From positions 610,645,673 to 610,705,672 of the forward strand of contig NC_081408.1 in NCBI RefSeq assembly GCF_030272615.1: a stretch of DNA of 60,000 nucleotides. Reading direction: 5' to 3'. The notes under the pieces were generated by a model, which ran no database searches, was not told the origin of the DNA, and saw only the letters and a program-made list of their open reading frames with translations. How positions within the stretch are numbered: position 1 is the first letter of the stretch; each line of letters starts with the position of its first letter. The stretch comes from Cryptomeria japonica. Its lineage: Eukaryota > Streptophyta > Pinopsida > Cupressales > Cupressaceae. Below, piece after piece: positions 35,119 to 45,149 of this stretch. The position numbers and the translations under genes were made by a program.

Positions 35119-36146
35119 TAAGGAGAGTGTACAGTCTGTACTAGCACAAACCATTTTTGAGCAAGGCAATGTATTAAATACTGGAAATACTATGGATAAT
35201 ATTCCATTTGTAGTAACCGACACTGCACCAAGTGGTGAAGCCACCGGTGCAAAAGAGGTTGATATGGACAAGGTAAAAGCAACTGAGTCTATATCGGCAG
35301 GTAAAACTGATTCCCTGACAAAGGTTTTGGCAATTGACACTTCTCAGGTTGAGAAGAAATCAGTCTTTGAGTTGAGTCCAACTGAATTAATGATGATGGA
35401 TACTCAGAAATTACCGAAGGAAGGTCCTGTAGATAGAGGATTAATTGATCAATCGGTCTCAATATTGCATAGACTAATACCTGACTGTCAGATTGAAGAT
35501 GGAGCAAGTCCTTCCGAAAAGCTCAACACTCTAACATAGCACATATCCAATAATTTTCAATCTCTGAGGCAGATTGCAGACTGACAAGCTTTGGATAATT
35601 TCACAACAACAAAAAGAAAAACTTTTGATAAGATTATAAAAACAAAGAAGAAGAAAATTGTGGACAAACTTATTCCTATTGAGGTTTGTTTAAAACAATG
35701 TACAAATATCTACATAGTGTGTTGTAACATAGAAAGTCTTACAACTAATGTAGATAGAAGATTGAAGGAGTTATATGATAAGATGGCTAAAATTGCTAAC
35801 TCTTTTGATGAATTAACTGCACTGACCACATCTATTGATGGACAAATTTTATCTTTGGAGAACCAAATTTTTGCATTTGAGAAGGAGAGAGATAAAATCA
35901 TGAGAAGAGAAATAAATCTAAGAGGATTGGTAAGTCCTAGACTATATTCATTGGGTGTTCACAAGAAAGAGTGCATGGATATGATAGCTAAACCCACACC
36001 GATAGTATCCAAGAGAAGGAAACACATGCCCATTTACTAAGTGGACTTGCATCTATTTCTGATACCTTCAAATCTGATTGGGATACATATCTTCAATTAT
36101 TACAAAAGGCATACTCGGAAATCTTGAAGATGACTAAGATCTAGTG
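35119..36146 (+). pseudogene. Accessory-ORF 3' part of another LTR element
   Basis: A single frame with few stops (after 35539, before 35591, after 36040) encodes a Glu/Lys-rich, helical protein. It contains Ser-Pro-Thr-Glu-Leu-Met, an Arg-Leu-Ile-Pro segment, long heptad-like stretches (35740-35920) and a C-terminus ending in Ile-Leu-Lys-Met-Thr-Lys-Ile. The general plan and the Leu-Lys-Met-Thr end resemble the giant accessory ORF at 45150-48796. It directly precedes a PPT and LTR in the same orientation, so it is the 3' ORF of that element. No known domain; probably a coiled coil. Confidence 0.5.
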
Positions 36147-36342
36147 AAACTAACAATATTCTTTTATTCTTTCAATTCTTTCACTAGTATTTGGCATTAA
36201 TGTCAAAGGGGGAGTGTACACATGTGAAAAAAACTAGAGAAAAATATCAGAGAAACACATTGGAAGGATATCAGATGGAGTGTATTGCTCAGGGGGAGCA
36301 TATCGACAGGGAATCCATTTTTCACATGAGTGTTGCCATCAA

Positions 36343-36358
36343 TGCCAAAGGGGGAGAT
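36343..36358 (+). other. Polypurine tract
   Basis: ccaaagggggagat directly before TGTTGGGA at 36359. The same ccaaagggggagat text precedes the minus-strand LTR at 44825. Confidence 0.75.
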
Positions 36359-37251
36359 TGTTGGGAATTGACAGTCTTTGGATTCATTTTGTTTTCATTG
36401 ATGGCAACAAGATCTGATGGAAGTCATAAACTGGCATTGGGAGGCATATATTGACAGATACCAACTTTGGAGCATTTAGGGCTACACCGACACCAACACC
36501 GACACCGACACCGACACTGACACCATCATCAATACTTCTTTGGAAGCCAACATCAAGGAGGATTTACTTAAATCATTTTGTAATTAATATTGTGAAGGCC
36601 AACATTGAATATCTTTGTAAATGCATTGTAAGATGACATAAGGCATATCATTTGTAATAGATATATAGGTCAACCTGCTAGGTTATTTTTATATAAGTGA
36701 TGTGATAGATGATATGTGTGGGTATAGGAGAATATAGCAAAACTGTATAATGTGAAATATATGTATGAAGATTATTTTTTATGCAAATTTTATATCATGC
36801 AATGATCTGTAGATAGCTTGGAAAGAATTCTTGGAGGAGAAGACATACTAGTAGCAATTCAGAGTTTATGAACTGGTACAAATCAGAGACATAACCAAAA
36901 CTCTATTTGGCATAGCGAATGCATTCTTGAGTTCATTTTTAGTAATTTACTTTAGCAGAAAGCTTGTAGTCAGTGAGGCTCTTTAGTGATGAGCAGTATG
37001 CTCTAGGTAATGTGCCTTCCTGCAAGTGCATGCCCCTATTATATGTAATATATTTTCATATGGCCAATGAGCTAATATTGTGGATCACAAATCCCACCAT
37101 GGTTTTTCCTCATTGAGGTTTTCCACGTATAAATCCTATGTGTTATGGTGTTCATTTATGTGGATGGTTTATTTGCTCCTTGTTATATGTTTGTTTGTTT
37201 ACTGGTTTATATATGCATGGTATAAAAGGATAAAAACTGTTCATTCCAACA
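36359..37251 (+). repeat. 3' LTR (893 bp) of accessory-ORF element
   Basis: Begins TGTTGGGAATTGACAG after the PPT and ends TTCATTCCAACA. It contains an accgac(acc) hexanucleotide run at 36482-36525 and TATA-like tatataag near 36693. No 5' partner in the window. The text after it (gattaacccccctctcaatg) resembles what follows the LTR ends of related families. Confidence 0.6.
36482..36525 (+). repeat. (ACACCG)n microsatellite
   Basis: About seven imperfect hexamers inside the LTR at 36359. The short ORF here with a Thr-Pro run is a repeat artefact. Confidence 0.8.
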
Positions 37252-37317
37252 GAACACTGATTAACCCCCCTCTCAATGTTCTTGGATCCCAACAAGGAGA
37301 ACATCAAGTTTCTCCCA

Positions 37318-37650
37318 TTTAATCAGACAATTTTGTCTATCAATCATATATCCTATCAATCAAATATTTCAATAAAATCTTATCTATCAAGCAAATCACG
37401 CCATCAATCAAATGATCACCATGAGTTGGATCACTTAAATCTCCTATCAAATTAATCAAACCATCAATCAAGGTTTCAACAAATAGCTATTCTATCTATC
37501 AAAACATCTATCAAGCAATCAAATTGTTTATCAATCAACAATCTATCTATCTATCAATAAAACATCAATCTATCCAATTGTAGAATCAAAAATTAAATCA
37601 AAGTGGATTTAATCATTGGATCAATCAAAGTCCTCAATTCAAAACAAAAG
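37318..37650. repeat. (ATCAATCA)-rich low-complexity tract
   Basis: Dense imperfect copies of tatcaatcaa and atcaatcaaa with no coding signal, ending just before the LINE insertion point. Confidence 0.7.
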
Positions 37651-37663
37651 CATTGTGCATTAT

Positions 37664-37672
37664 AACATATGT
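37664..37672 (+). repeat. Left target-site duplication of LINE
   Basis: aacatatgt, repeated at 42817-42825. Nine matching bases in AT-rich DNA, at the two ends predicted independently from coding content and tail. Confidence 0.55.
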
Positions 37673-40600
37673 CGACTATCAAGCATAAAGCAGTCAATAG
37701 AATGAACAAGCTAGTTGTGGAAAGTGGGGAGCTGGTCAAGGAGGATGAAATAAGGAATGAAGCTAAGAGGTATTTCTCGGACCTCCTAAAGAGGGATCAC
37801 AGTTTGGATGCTGAAGCCCAATCCTCTTTTCTTCAGAACATTCCTTGTCTCATTGATGCTCAAAATAATGTCTCCCTCTCTTCCATTCCCACTATCTTAG
37901 AAATTAAAAATGCTGTTTTCTCCTTTGATGGTAACAACGCACCTAGACCTGATGGATTCCCAATGTTCTTTTTTCAAGATTTTTGGGATATTATTGGTAC
38001 TGATGTTGCCAATGGGGTTAAGTAATTCTTTGGGGCTAGAAAACTCTTGAAAGAAATCAATGGTACTTTTATTTCTCTTATCCCCAAGACTCAAGGTGTT
38101 GACTTTTTGGACAAATTCAAACCTATTAGCCTCTGCAACTCCTTTTACAAGATTATTTCTAAGGTCCTTACCACTAGAGTTTTGTCTATCCTTCCTACCT
38201 TAATTAAACACCAGCAAAATGGGTTTGTTCCTGGAAGACAAATTCTTGATTCCATTATTATAGTTCATAAGAACATTCACTCTCTTGTTAGAGCTAAGAA
38301 GTAGGGTCTCATCCTTAAGCTTGACCTCTCCAAAGCCTATGATAGGGTTGACTGGTCTCTTCTTCAGAAAGTTCTCACTTCTTTTGGGTTTTCCTCTAGA
38401 GTTGTGGATCTTTTCTCCCAACTTACTACCTCTGCGTCTTTTGCTGTTCTTGTCAATGGTTCTCCTTCTACTTTTTTCCAAGCCTCGAGAGGTCTTAGGC
38501 AAGGCGATCCTATCTCCCCCATCCTTTTCATAATTTTGGCAGAATGCTTTGGTCAGACCATGGAAAAATTGGTGTAGCAAGGATCCTGTAAGGGCCTCCA
38601 ACCTTCTTCTGTTGACCTTATCTATTCCCACCAGTAGTTTGTTGATGACACTATTATTATGGGGGAATCAAGTATCTCAGAAGCTAAAGTATTGAAGAGT
38701 ACCTTGTGTAAATTTGCCTCTGCTACGGGGCAGCTTATCAACTAGGCTAAAAGTGAAGTCTTTTTCATTAATACTCTAGAGAGAAGACAACAGAGGATCA
38801 GCAAAATTCTGGAGTGTAAGATTGCTGACCTTCCTGCTACCTACCTTGGACTCCCCATGTGGATTTCTCCTCCTGACTCCTTCTAGAGTTCTCTAGTTGA
38901 CAAATTTCATAAAAAACTTGCTGGTTGGAAAGGGGCCCTCTTAAGTCAAGCTGGTAAGCTCCAACTCCTTAAGGCTACTCTTCAAAGTATTCCTATTTAT
39001 GCTCTTAGTCTCTTCAGAATTCCAGTCAAGTATGCTAAAGCAATTGAGAAAATTCAAAGAAGATTCCTATGGTCTGGGGTTGAGGAAAAGCAAAGAATGT
39101 CCTTGGTGGCTTGGGATCAGGTTTGTAGGCCAAAAAGAAAAGGTGGTCTGGGTCTCAGGAGGATTCGTACTTTAAATGAAGCTCTCTTGTCCAAAAAAGC
39201 TTGGAGATGGTTTCATTCTGATTCTAAATGGTGCAAAATTTGGAGAAGTAAGTACTCTCTTCTGTCTTCTTCTCTCTCTTCTTTTCTTAATTCAGATCTC
39301 AGCATAAATGGATCCCATATTTGGAACCATGTTTCTAAATGTAAAGATGTGATTGCTAAAGGAGTGATATGGAAACTTGGAAATGATAGAAAAGTTAGAT
39401 TCTGGGAGGATCCCTGGCTTTTTGATAAACCCCTAATGGACTTCCATGAATGGGCCTCCCATGCCCCTTCCTATATTGGCTCTTTTGGCTCCTTAGTGGT
39501 AGAATACTGGGATGGGAACAATTGGCAGAACATTGATAGTATCCACCCTAGCCTTTCTAAGCTTAAGACTCATCTGTCTGCTATATCGCTGAATAATGAA
39601 GAGGACTCCCTGATTTGGAAACATGATCCCAAAGGTACTTTAATTATGTCTTCAATGTATTGTGTCCTTTCGCTCCCCCCTCCTATAAATCCTTTTTGGT
39701 CTAAAGCATGGATAAAAGGTCTCACCCCCAAAATCAATTTTTTCTTCTGGACTATCCTCCAAAATAAGATCCTTACCATTGACAACCTAAAAGGCAGAGG
39801 TTTTGCCCTTCCTAACAGGTGTGTGTTGTGCTTTCAAGAGGAAGAGTCTATGGACCACCTTGCCCTCCATTGTTCCTTCTCAGCCTCTGTTTGGGAAAGT
39901 TTCCTCAAGAGCTTTAGTTTAGCTTGGGTGTTTCCTAGTAACATCAGAGATTTGTTCTCCTCCTGGCATATTCAATGGACTAACTCTTTTTTGAGATGTA
40001 TGTGGCAACTCTCTCTTCCTCACATCTTGTGGGGTCTTTGGAAAGAAAGAAACAACCGAATCTTCAGGGATGTCTCCCTAAATCAAGATACTGTATTCCA
40101 AAAAATTCAAAGGGCTATCCAGGAAAATATGGGAATCATGAAGGGTCCTTATTACTCAAATAACTCCCTGGAGTCAAATATCTTAAGGGCTTGGAATATG
40201 AAGATCACAGATGGTCCTAATCTTAGCTACAATAAAAGGCTTGAAGCTAAATGGCAAACCCCTCCCCAAGGCTGGCTCAAAATCAATTTTGATGGTGGAG
40301 CCAAAGGTAACCTAGGTCCTTCAGGTTGTGGAGCTATTCTTAGAGATCATAGAGGAATTTGCAAAGAGATGATTGCTGTCCCTATTGGAACCCAAAATAA
40401 CCATAAAGCTGAAGCTATGGCAGCTCTTCAAGGCATTATCCTAGCCAAAAAATGGAATTGCCCCTATCTATGGATAGAAGGGGACTCAAATAATATAATA
40501 AAGTGCCTCAATGGGACTTCAAAACCCTCATGGTCGATTCATAACATAATCAGTTCTGCTATTGACATTATTAGAACCTTTAAAAAATGCCATATCTCCC

Positions 40601-40719
40601 ATATCTATCAGGAGGCCAACTATTCTGCTAATTGGGCTACCAATGTGGCGGTTAAAAATGAGACAATTACCACATGGAGGGTGAGAGCGGACTCCCCGAA
40701 GATGTCAGACAAATCATAA
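37669..40719 (+). pseudogene. LINE ORF2 part: RT, zinc knuckle, RNase H
   Basis: In one frame: the RT N-terminal part (Pro-Asp-Gly-Phe at about 37950), Phe-Lys-Pro-Ile-Ser-Leu-Cys-Asn (38115), Gly-Phe-Val-Pro-Gly-Arg (38222), Lys-Leu-Asp-Leu-Ser-Lys-Ala-Tyr-Asp (38315), Gly-Leu-Arg-Gln-Gly-Asp-Pro (38490) and the catalytic Phe-Val-Asp-Asp at 38638-38649. Further on are a CxxC...H...C finger (39820-39885) and an RNase H with Asp-Gly-Gly (40290), Ala-Glu-Ala (40410) and Glu-Gly-Asp-Ser (40480). The last RNase H acid is not evident (Asn-Trp-Ala-Thr-Asn). Stops at 38023, 38302, 38575, 38634, 38743 and 38884 break it, while 39097-40719 is a clean 540 codons. Endonuclease is absent by 5' truncation. 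Confidence 0.85.
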
Positions 40720-42816
40720 GTGATGAGTGATATAGAAGTACCCCAAAGACTCTTGATTGACAGGATAATAATGAAAAGTACTGATGTGAGCACTTTGAGT
40801 TATTTCTATAATGAGAAAATCACTCATTATAACATCAATGCCATCAACTCCCATGCTTTCTGGGTAATTGTTTTAGCTTCGAAAAGCTCTCTGTTTAACC
40901 AGCTTTGCAAGTTTCAAAATTTGGTTGTGAGAAGCGACATCATGGGTGGAAATAGGAGATGATATGAGCCAAGTAGTTGCAAGGAATGGAAACAGAAGGA
41001 AGAGGTGTGGGGTATTTTGCAGAAGGGTGGTCTCTCGAACTTCATAAAGAGACTCCATGGCCATGATGGAATGGTAACTAGCCTTTTCTGCAAAAATTGG
41101 AAGAAGGGCATGTTAAAAATGGGTGACCAAATGGTGGAAATTGATGAAGATTTAATTGCTAAAGCTATGGGTCTCAACAGGGAAGGCTGCAACTTTTACA
41201 GAGATAGGAAGGTCAACAAGGAAGCCATTGAAAGGTACCTGGTTACTGAGAAAGAGAAAAAATGACTGGTAAAGTTGAGCAAAACCTACTACCCGCCTAG
41301 GGATTTTGCCAAACCCTGGCGGGAAATTCTCTTTGTTTTAATGCAGTATATTACTCTAGATGCTAGGTTTACGAAAGTCTATGGGTATCATTTTGTTCTG
41401 TTAAACCACTTTAGGCATAATGATAAGGTGAATTTTCCTTATTTCTTGCTTTTCTCAATGAATGCTTCCCTTAAAGCCTACAAAGAGAATCCTCTGGGCG
41501 ATACTGCAATGCACCAAGGCCTAATGGTCCTTATTTATGACCATTTAAAGGCCAGTCAAATTAACGGGATGCAACCCTCTGTGGACTCTGAGGAAGATAT
41601 GTCTGATTCTACTTTTTCAGAGGAGGAGGAATCCGACAATGATTCCTCATCTGATACTGAGGATAGCTTTGGTGATTCAGAGTATGAGAGTAGTAAGAAG
41701 AGGAAGACAAGACCCTCATCTTCCAAGGGCAAAAAACTTCAAATCAAACCCTTGATCAACATCTCTTCGGAAGAAGAGGATTCAGATTATTCTGAGGAGA
41801 AGAAGAACCCTAAAGGGTTGCTGAAGAAGAAAATTAAAAACCAAGCCCAGACCCAGAAAAAGCATAAGAAAAAAGAGGAGACTGGCAAGGAACCGGAAGC
41901 TGACAAGCAAGCTAGGACCCTGGAAGCCGAGCACAACCTGGAAAAGGAGACAATGGAAGAGACTCTCAGGGCTACCGACACTATCTCCACCCTCGATATC
42001 CCTAAAGATGAACATGTAACCCCTGGAAAAGTGACTCCCCCCTATGACCCTCCTCCTGAGGGCTTGCATGGTTTTATGAAAACTATGGAATGACTCATTG
42101 ATGGTTACAAGAAAGCTGTGGATGAGTATAAAAAACTATGCAACAGAGTCCTGATTCTGGAGACCATTAATATAGGGGAGGAGAATACAATGGCTGACTA
42201 TATTGAGGATCCGAAAAACACTATTGCTAAAGTGGAAGACATCAGAGATGCTTTCAACCCCAGGTTTGAGAAGATTGAAAGGAGATGCTAGACAGAAAAA
42301 GCCTTGCGGAAACTAGTGAAAAAACACTCTCAGATACTGTCACCAAAGTGGAAAAAATTGAGGAGTGCCTTAAGAATATCGCAAAGCAGAGCCTTAGTAT
42401 TCTGAAAATCTCAGCCAATAATACTCATACCATCATTAGTAAGCTTGATGATGACAAGGAAATCTAGCAAATTGACCTGGACATTGAAGGTACAGGGGAA
42501 GCTCAAGTTCCCAGAATCTGCACCAGAGGCAAGAGGAAGGAAAAGAAAATGAACAAGGATCTGGAAGAGCTGAAAGCTGTCGGGGCTACCTATGATGAGT
42601 TGGTGATAAAGGCAGAGGACCTGCTAAAGAAAATTGCTGTGTAGCGTCTCCTCGGTTTCTTTGCTGTGTTTTGTTGTTTTGTTTCTTTGCTATTCTTTCT
42701 ATTCACTAGTCTTTTGGCCAGTTGTTATGTATGTGGAATTTTAATCCTTTTGCTTCTCTTTCTCTTTCTATGATGTAAGGGTTTCGGGTCCTTAAAACCT
42801 GTTTTTAATCAATCAA
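37673..42816 (+). mobile_element. 5'-truncated LINE with RT, RNase H and an extra 3' ORF
   Basis: The insert begins inside the RT gene (no endonuclease or ORF1 upstream) and ends with gtttttaatcaatcaaa, a short A-rich tail typical of target-primed insertion. It is flanked by aacatatgt on both sides. Inside, a single forward frame runs from RT through zinc finger and RNase H to an unrelated second protein region, with only point stops until about 42287. The direct repeat enclosing both parts suggests they were inserted as one copy. The element is broken by many stops and cannot move. Confidence 0.7.
40723..42644 (+). pseudogene. Extra LINE 3' ORF: globular region, acidic/Lys linker, coiled coil
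   Basis: ATG at 40723 lies 3 bp after the RT-RNase H stop (TAA 40717-40719) in the same frame. The frame is open to 42287 except for TGA at 40960, 41263 and 42091, then shifts and continues to a TAG near 42642. The first 250 codons look folded (Gly-His-Asp, Ile-Ala-Lys-Ala-Met-Gly-Leu, Arg-Asp-Arg-Lys, Gln-Tyr-Ile-Thr-Leu-Asp, Gly-Tyr-His-Phe-Val-Leu-Leu-Asn-His-Phe-Arg, Leu-Met-Val-Leu-Ile-Tyr-Asp-His). Then come Glu/Asp/Ser-rich (41580-41690) and Lys-rich (41700-41960) tracts, and a Leu/Ile heptad-type tail (42290-42640). No known domain is recognised. It resembles in plan, not sequence, the accessory ORF at 45150-48796. It may be an RNA-binding, ORF1-like protein. Confidence 0.5.
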
Positions 42817-42825
42817 AACATATGT
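42817..42825 (+). repeat. Right target-site duplication of LINE
   Basis: aacatatgt, identical to 37664-37672, right after the A-rich tail. Confidence 0.55.
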
Positions 42826-43672
42826 ACGACCCAAATGAGCATGGGTGCAAAATAAAGTAAATGTGCTAACATATATCACAAATGTGTGACCAAAACACAC
42901 AAAAGCACAATGCCAAGTAAATGCACAATCCTAACTAGCATATGCGTGACCCTAGCATACAAATGCACAAACAAAGCATAAGCGCTAACCGACATCACAC
43001 ATGCGTGGACAAATAGGATGAATGTGTGAAACACATAAAAGCAATAACCTAATGCATAAAAGGGCCAATCTAACTAACAAAAGCATGAAACAAAAGCGAG
43101 TAAATTGGGAAAATTTGAAACAAACCCTAAATCATGTAGAAATCATGAAAATTTGTATGAAAAATCAAGAACAAATCTCGAGATAGGCTACTCATCGGTG
43201 GGCTGTATTCGACAGGTCACTGATATCGATGAACATGCTCAAATATGTGGTTCTCATAGAATATCACCATCTTGCTAGCTCAACTCCTAATCAACTCCTC
43301 CAAATTTTCAAACAAGACAATTTACAAGTGAGGAGAAAAATGGACCCATTGTCATTATATAATTACCTTTTTTGATTTTTTTTGAGAAGGGTAATTAGTT
43401 TTTTTTAAATTGGGGCAATTTTATTTATTTTTCAAAATGAATTTAATTGAAACACCTATTTAATCAAACTTTTTCATCATTTTATCAAGGTTAATCGCTC
43501 AATCAAAATCTTTCAAAAAATCACGATCAATCTCCTGAGGGGGCACACAATTAGAATTTTATCACCGACGGGGGTAGTATCAAGACTTGATTTAATCTTT
43601 GAAAAAATGTTGTCTCAACATCATTTCAAAGAGGGGCAAAATGTATACACTTAAAATTGGATATGAGTAATT
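42826..43672. other. Spacer with degenerate short repeats
   Basis: 42830-43060 has loose copies of words such as cacaaatgcgtgacc and aagcgctaac. The rest is noncoding, with an ATCAATCAAA-rich patch near 43440-43530 like the left flank of the LINE. Confidence 0.5.
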
Positions 43673-44825
43673 TGATAAACTTATAAGGCATTGAGAGAGG
43701 GGGGTGAATCGGTGCAAGGAAAAACTTAATAGATCTGATTACACCTTTTATCAACTTGAAAATCAATAAGCATGCAAGAAATATAGCCACATAAGAAAAG
43801 ATTGAATGAGGCATGCAAACCATAACACAATGATTTTCATGTGGAAACCCAAATGGGAAAAACCACAATGGGAATTAGTACCCACAAGGATCAACTATTT
43901 GCAGTATAGAGATTTGACTGGTTAAGGTCATACAACACCCTGTTAGGAGTGACACTCGGTTAAGAGTTCTTTAGCCCGATTAAGATCTATTACAATAATG
44001 CCTATTAGGACCCAACCCTATCAGGAGCTACCTTAATAGAGGATTTATAAAACACAAGCTAATGTGTCACCTTGTTAAAGGATTTAACCTTCAAACTTGT
44101 TAGGATCCTACTGCACCTTGTTAGGAGTGACCTTGTGAGAGGATTTTACTGCTGCAACTGTTAGGGAACAACAATTTATACTAATTTGTTGTTAGCACCT
44201 CTGTGCCTGATTAGATTCTCTTTATATCTTCTTCGAACACTGACTAAACATCATAACCTAACTCCTTTCACCGCATGATCAAATTCACACTCTTGATCTT
44301 ATAAAATCTCATGATATACATCATCTTATAAAAACACTGTTAAGTCGGCTAAGAATCCTATTGGAACAATTCCCTAGGTTCAATGAACCTGGTCAAAATG
44401 CACAACACACTTTCCTTATGTCGGGAAAACATAACAAAAGACTACCGGTGATTGATCAAACTGTCTCTGCTTTACCGGTTCTGTGTTCTTCATGACTGTC
44501 ATTGTTCTATTAATCATAACTTGCTCCAAACTCTAAATTTGCTGATGCGGTTGCAATCATAGAGTCATATCAATGTCATAAACATGTATTCCAAACTGCA
44601 CCACTTAATTCTTCTCCAATCGTTCGTATTGGTTGCCTGATCATTGCACTGCTCTTGTTTACCGGTTCGGTTTATCTTGCAGTCAACCGATTCCACTACC
44701 GATTAGGCTTTACCAGTGAGTCTAAATGACTTAGATGACTAAAAAAACATGGTTGCCATCAATTAAAACACAAATAAAGTCATCACTAAACCTATTGCAA
44801 CAAAATCATCATCATCAAGCTAACA
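43673..44825 (-). repeat. 3' LTR (1,153 bp)
   Basis: On the minus strand begins TGTTAGCTTGATGATG right after the PPT and ends GCCTTATAAGTTTATCA. The part 43673-44440 aligns along its length with 50620-51395. It contains recurring ctgttaggag/caccttgttagg words. Confidence 0.85.
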
Positions 44826-44840
44826 ATCTCCCCCTTTGGT
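44826..44840 (-). other. Polypurine tract
   Basis: ccaaagggggagat on the minus strand next to the LTR start, identical to the PPT at 36343-36358. Confidence 0.8.
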
Positions 44841-45080
44841 ATTGATGACAACACTTAGGAAATTATTTGTCTAAGTGTCACATGCCAAAAATGACTCAAC
44901 TCAAAATACATAGCCAATACTCAAGCCAAACTCCCCCTTAGCAATTACATGCTAAAAACTATACTACTCCCCTTTACAAAATTTTGACCTTATACTACTC
45001 CCCCTTTGACAACAGTGACAAAGGTAAGCAAATAGAAAAAAATAAAAATGAATACAATATAGTATCAGAATTTGCATTAC

Positions 45081-45082
<2 letters not shown>

Positions 45083-45130
<48 letters not shown>
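45083..45130. repeat. (AT)n microsatellite
   Basis: About 23 uninterrupted AT dinucleotides, lying just 3' of the accessory ORF end. Confidence 0.95.
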
Positions 45131-45132
<2 letters not shown>

Positions 45133-45149
45133 TTCAATAGTTTTTACAA

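Noticed and set aside
36451-36636. ORF with Thr-Pro repeats
   Set aside because: Results from the hexanucleotide microsatellite inside an LTR.
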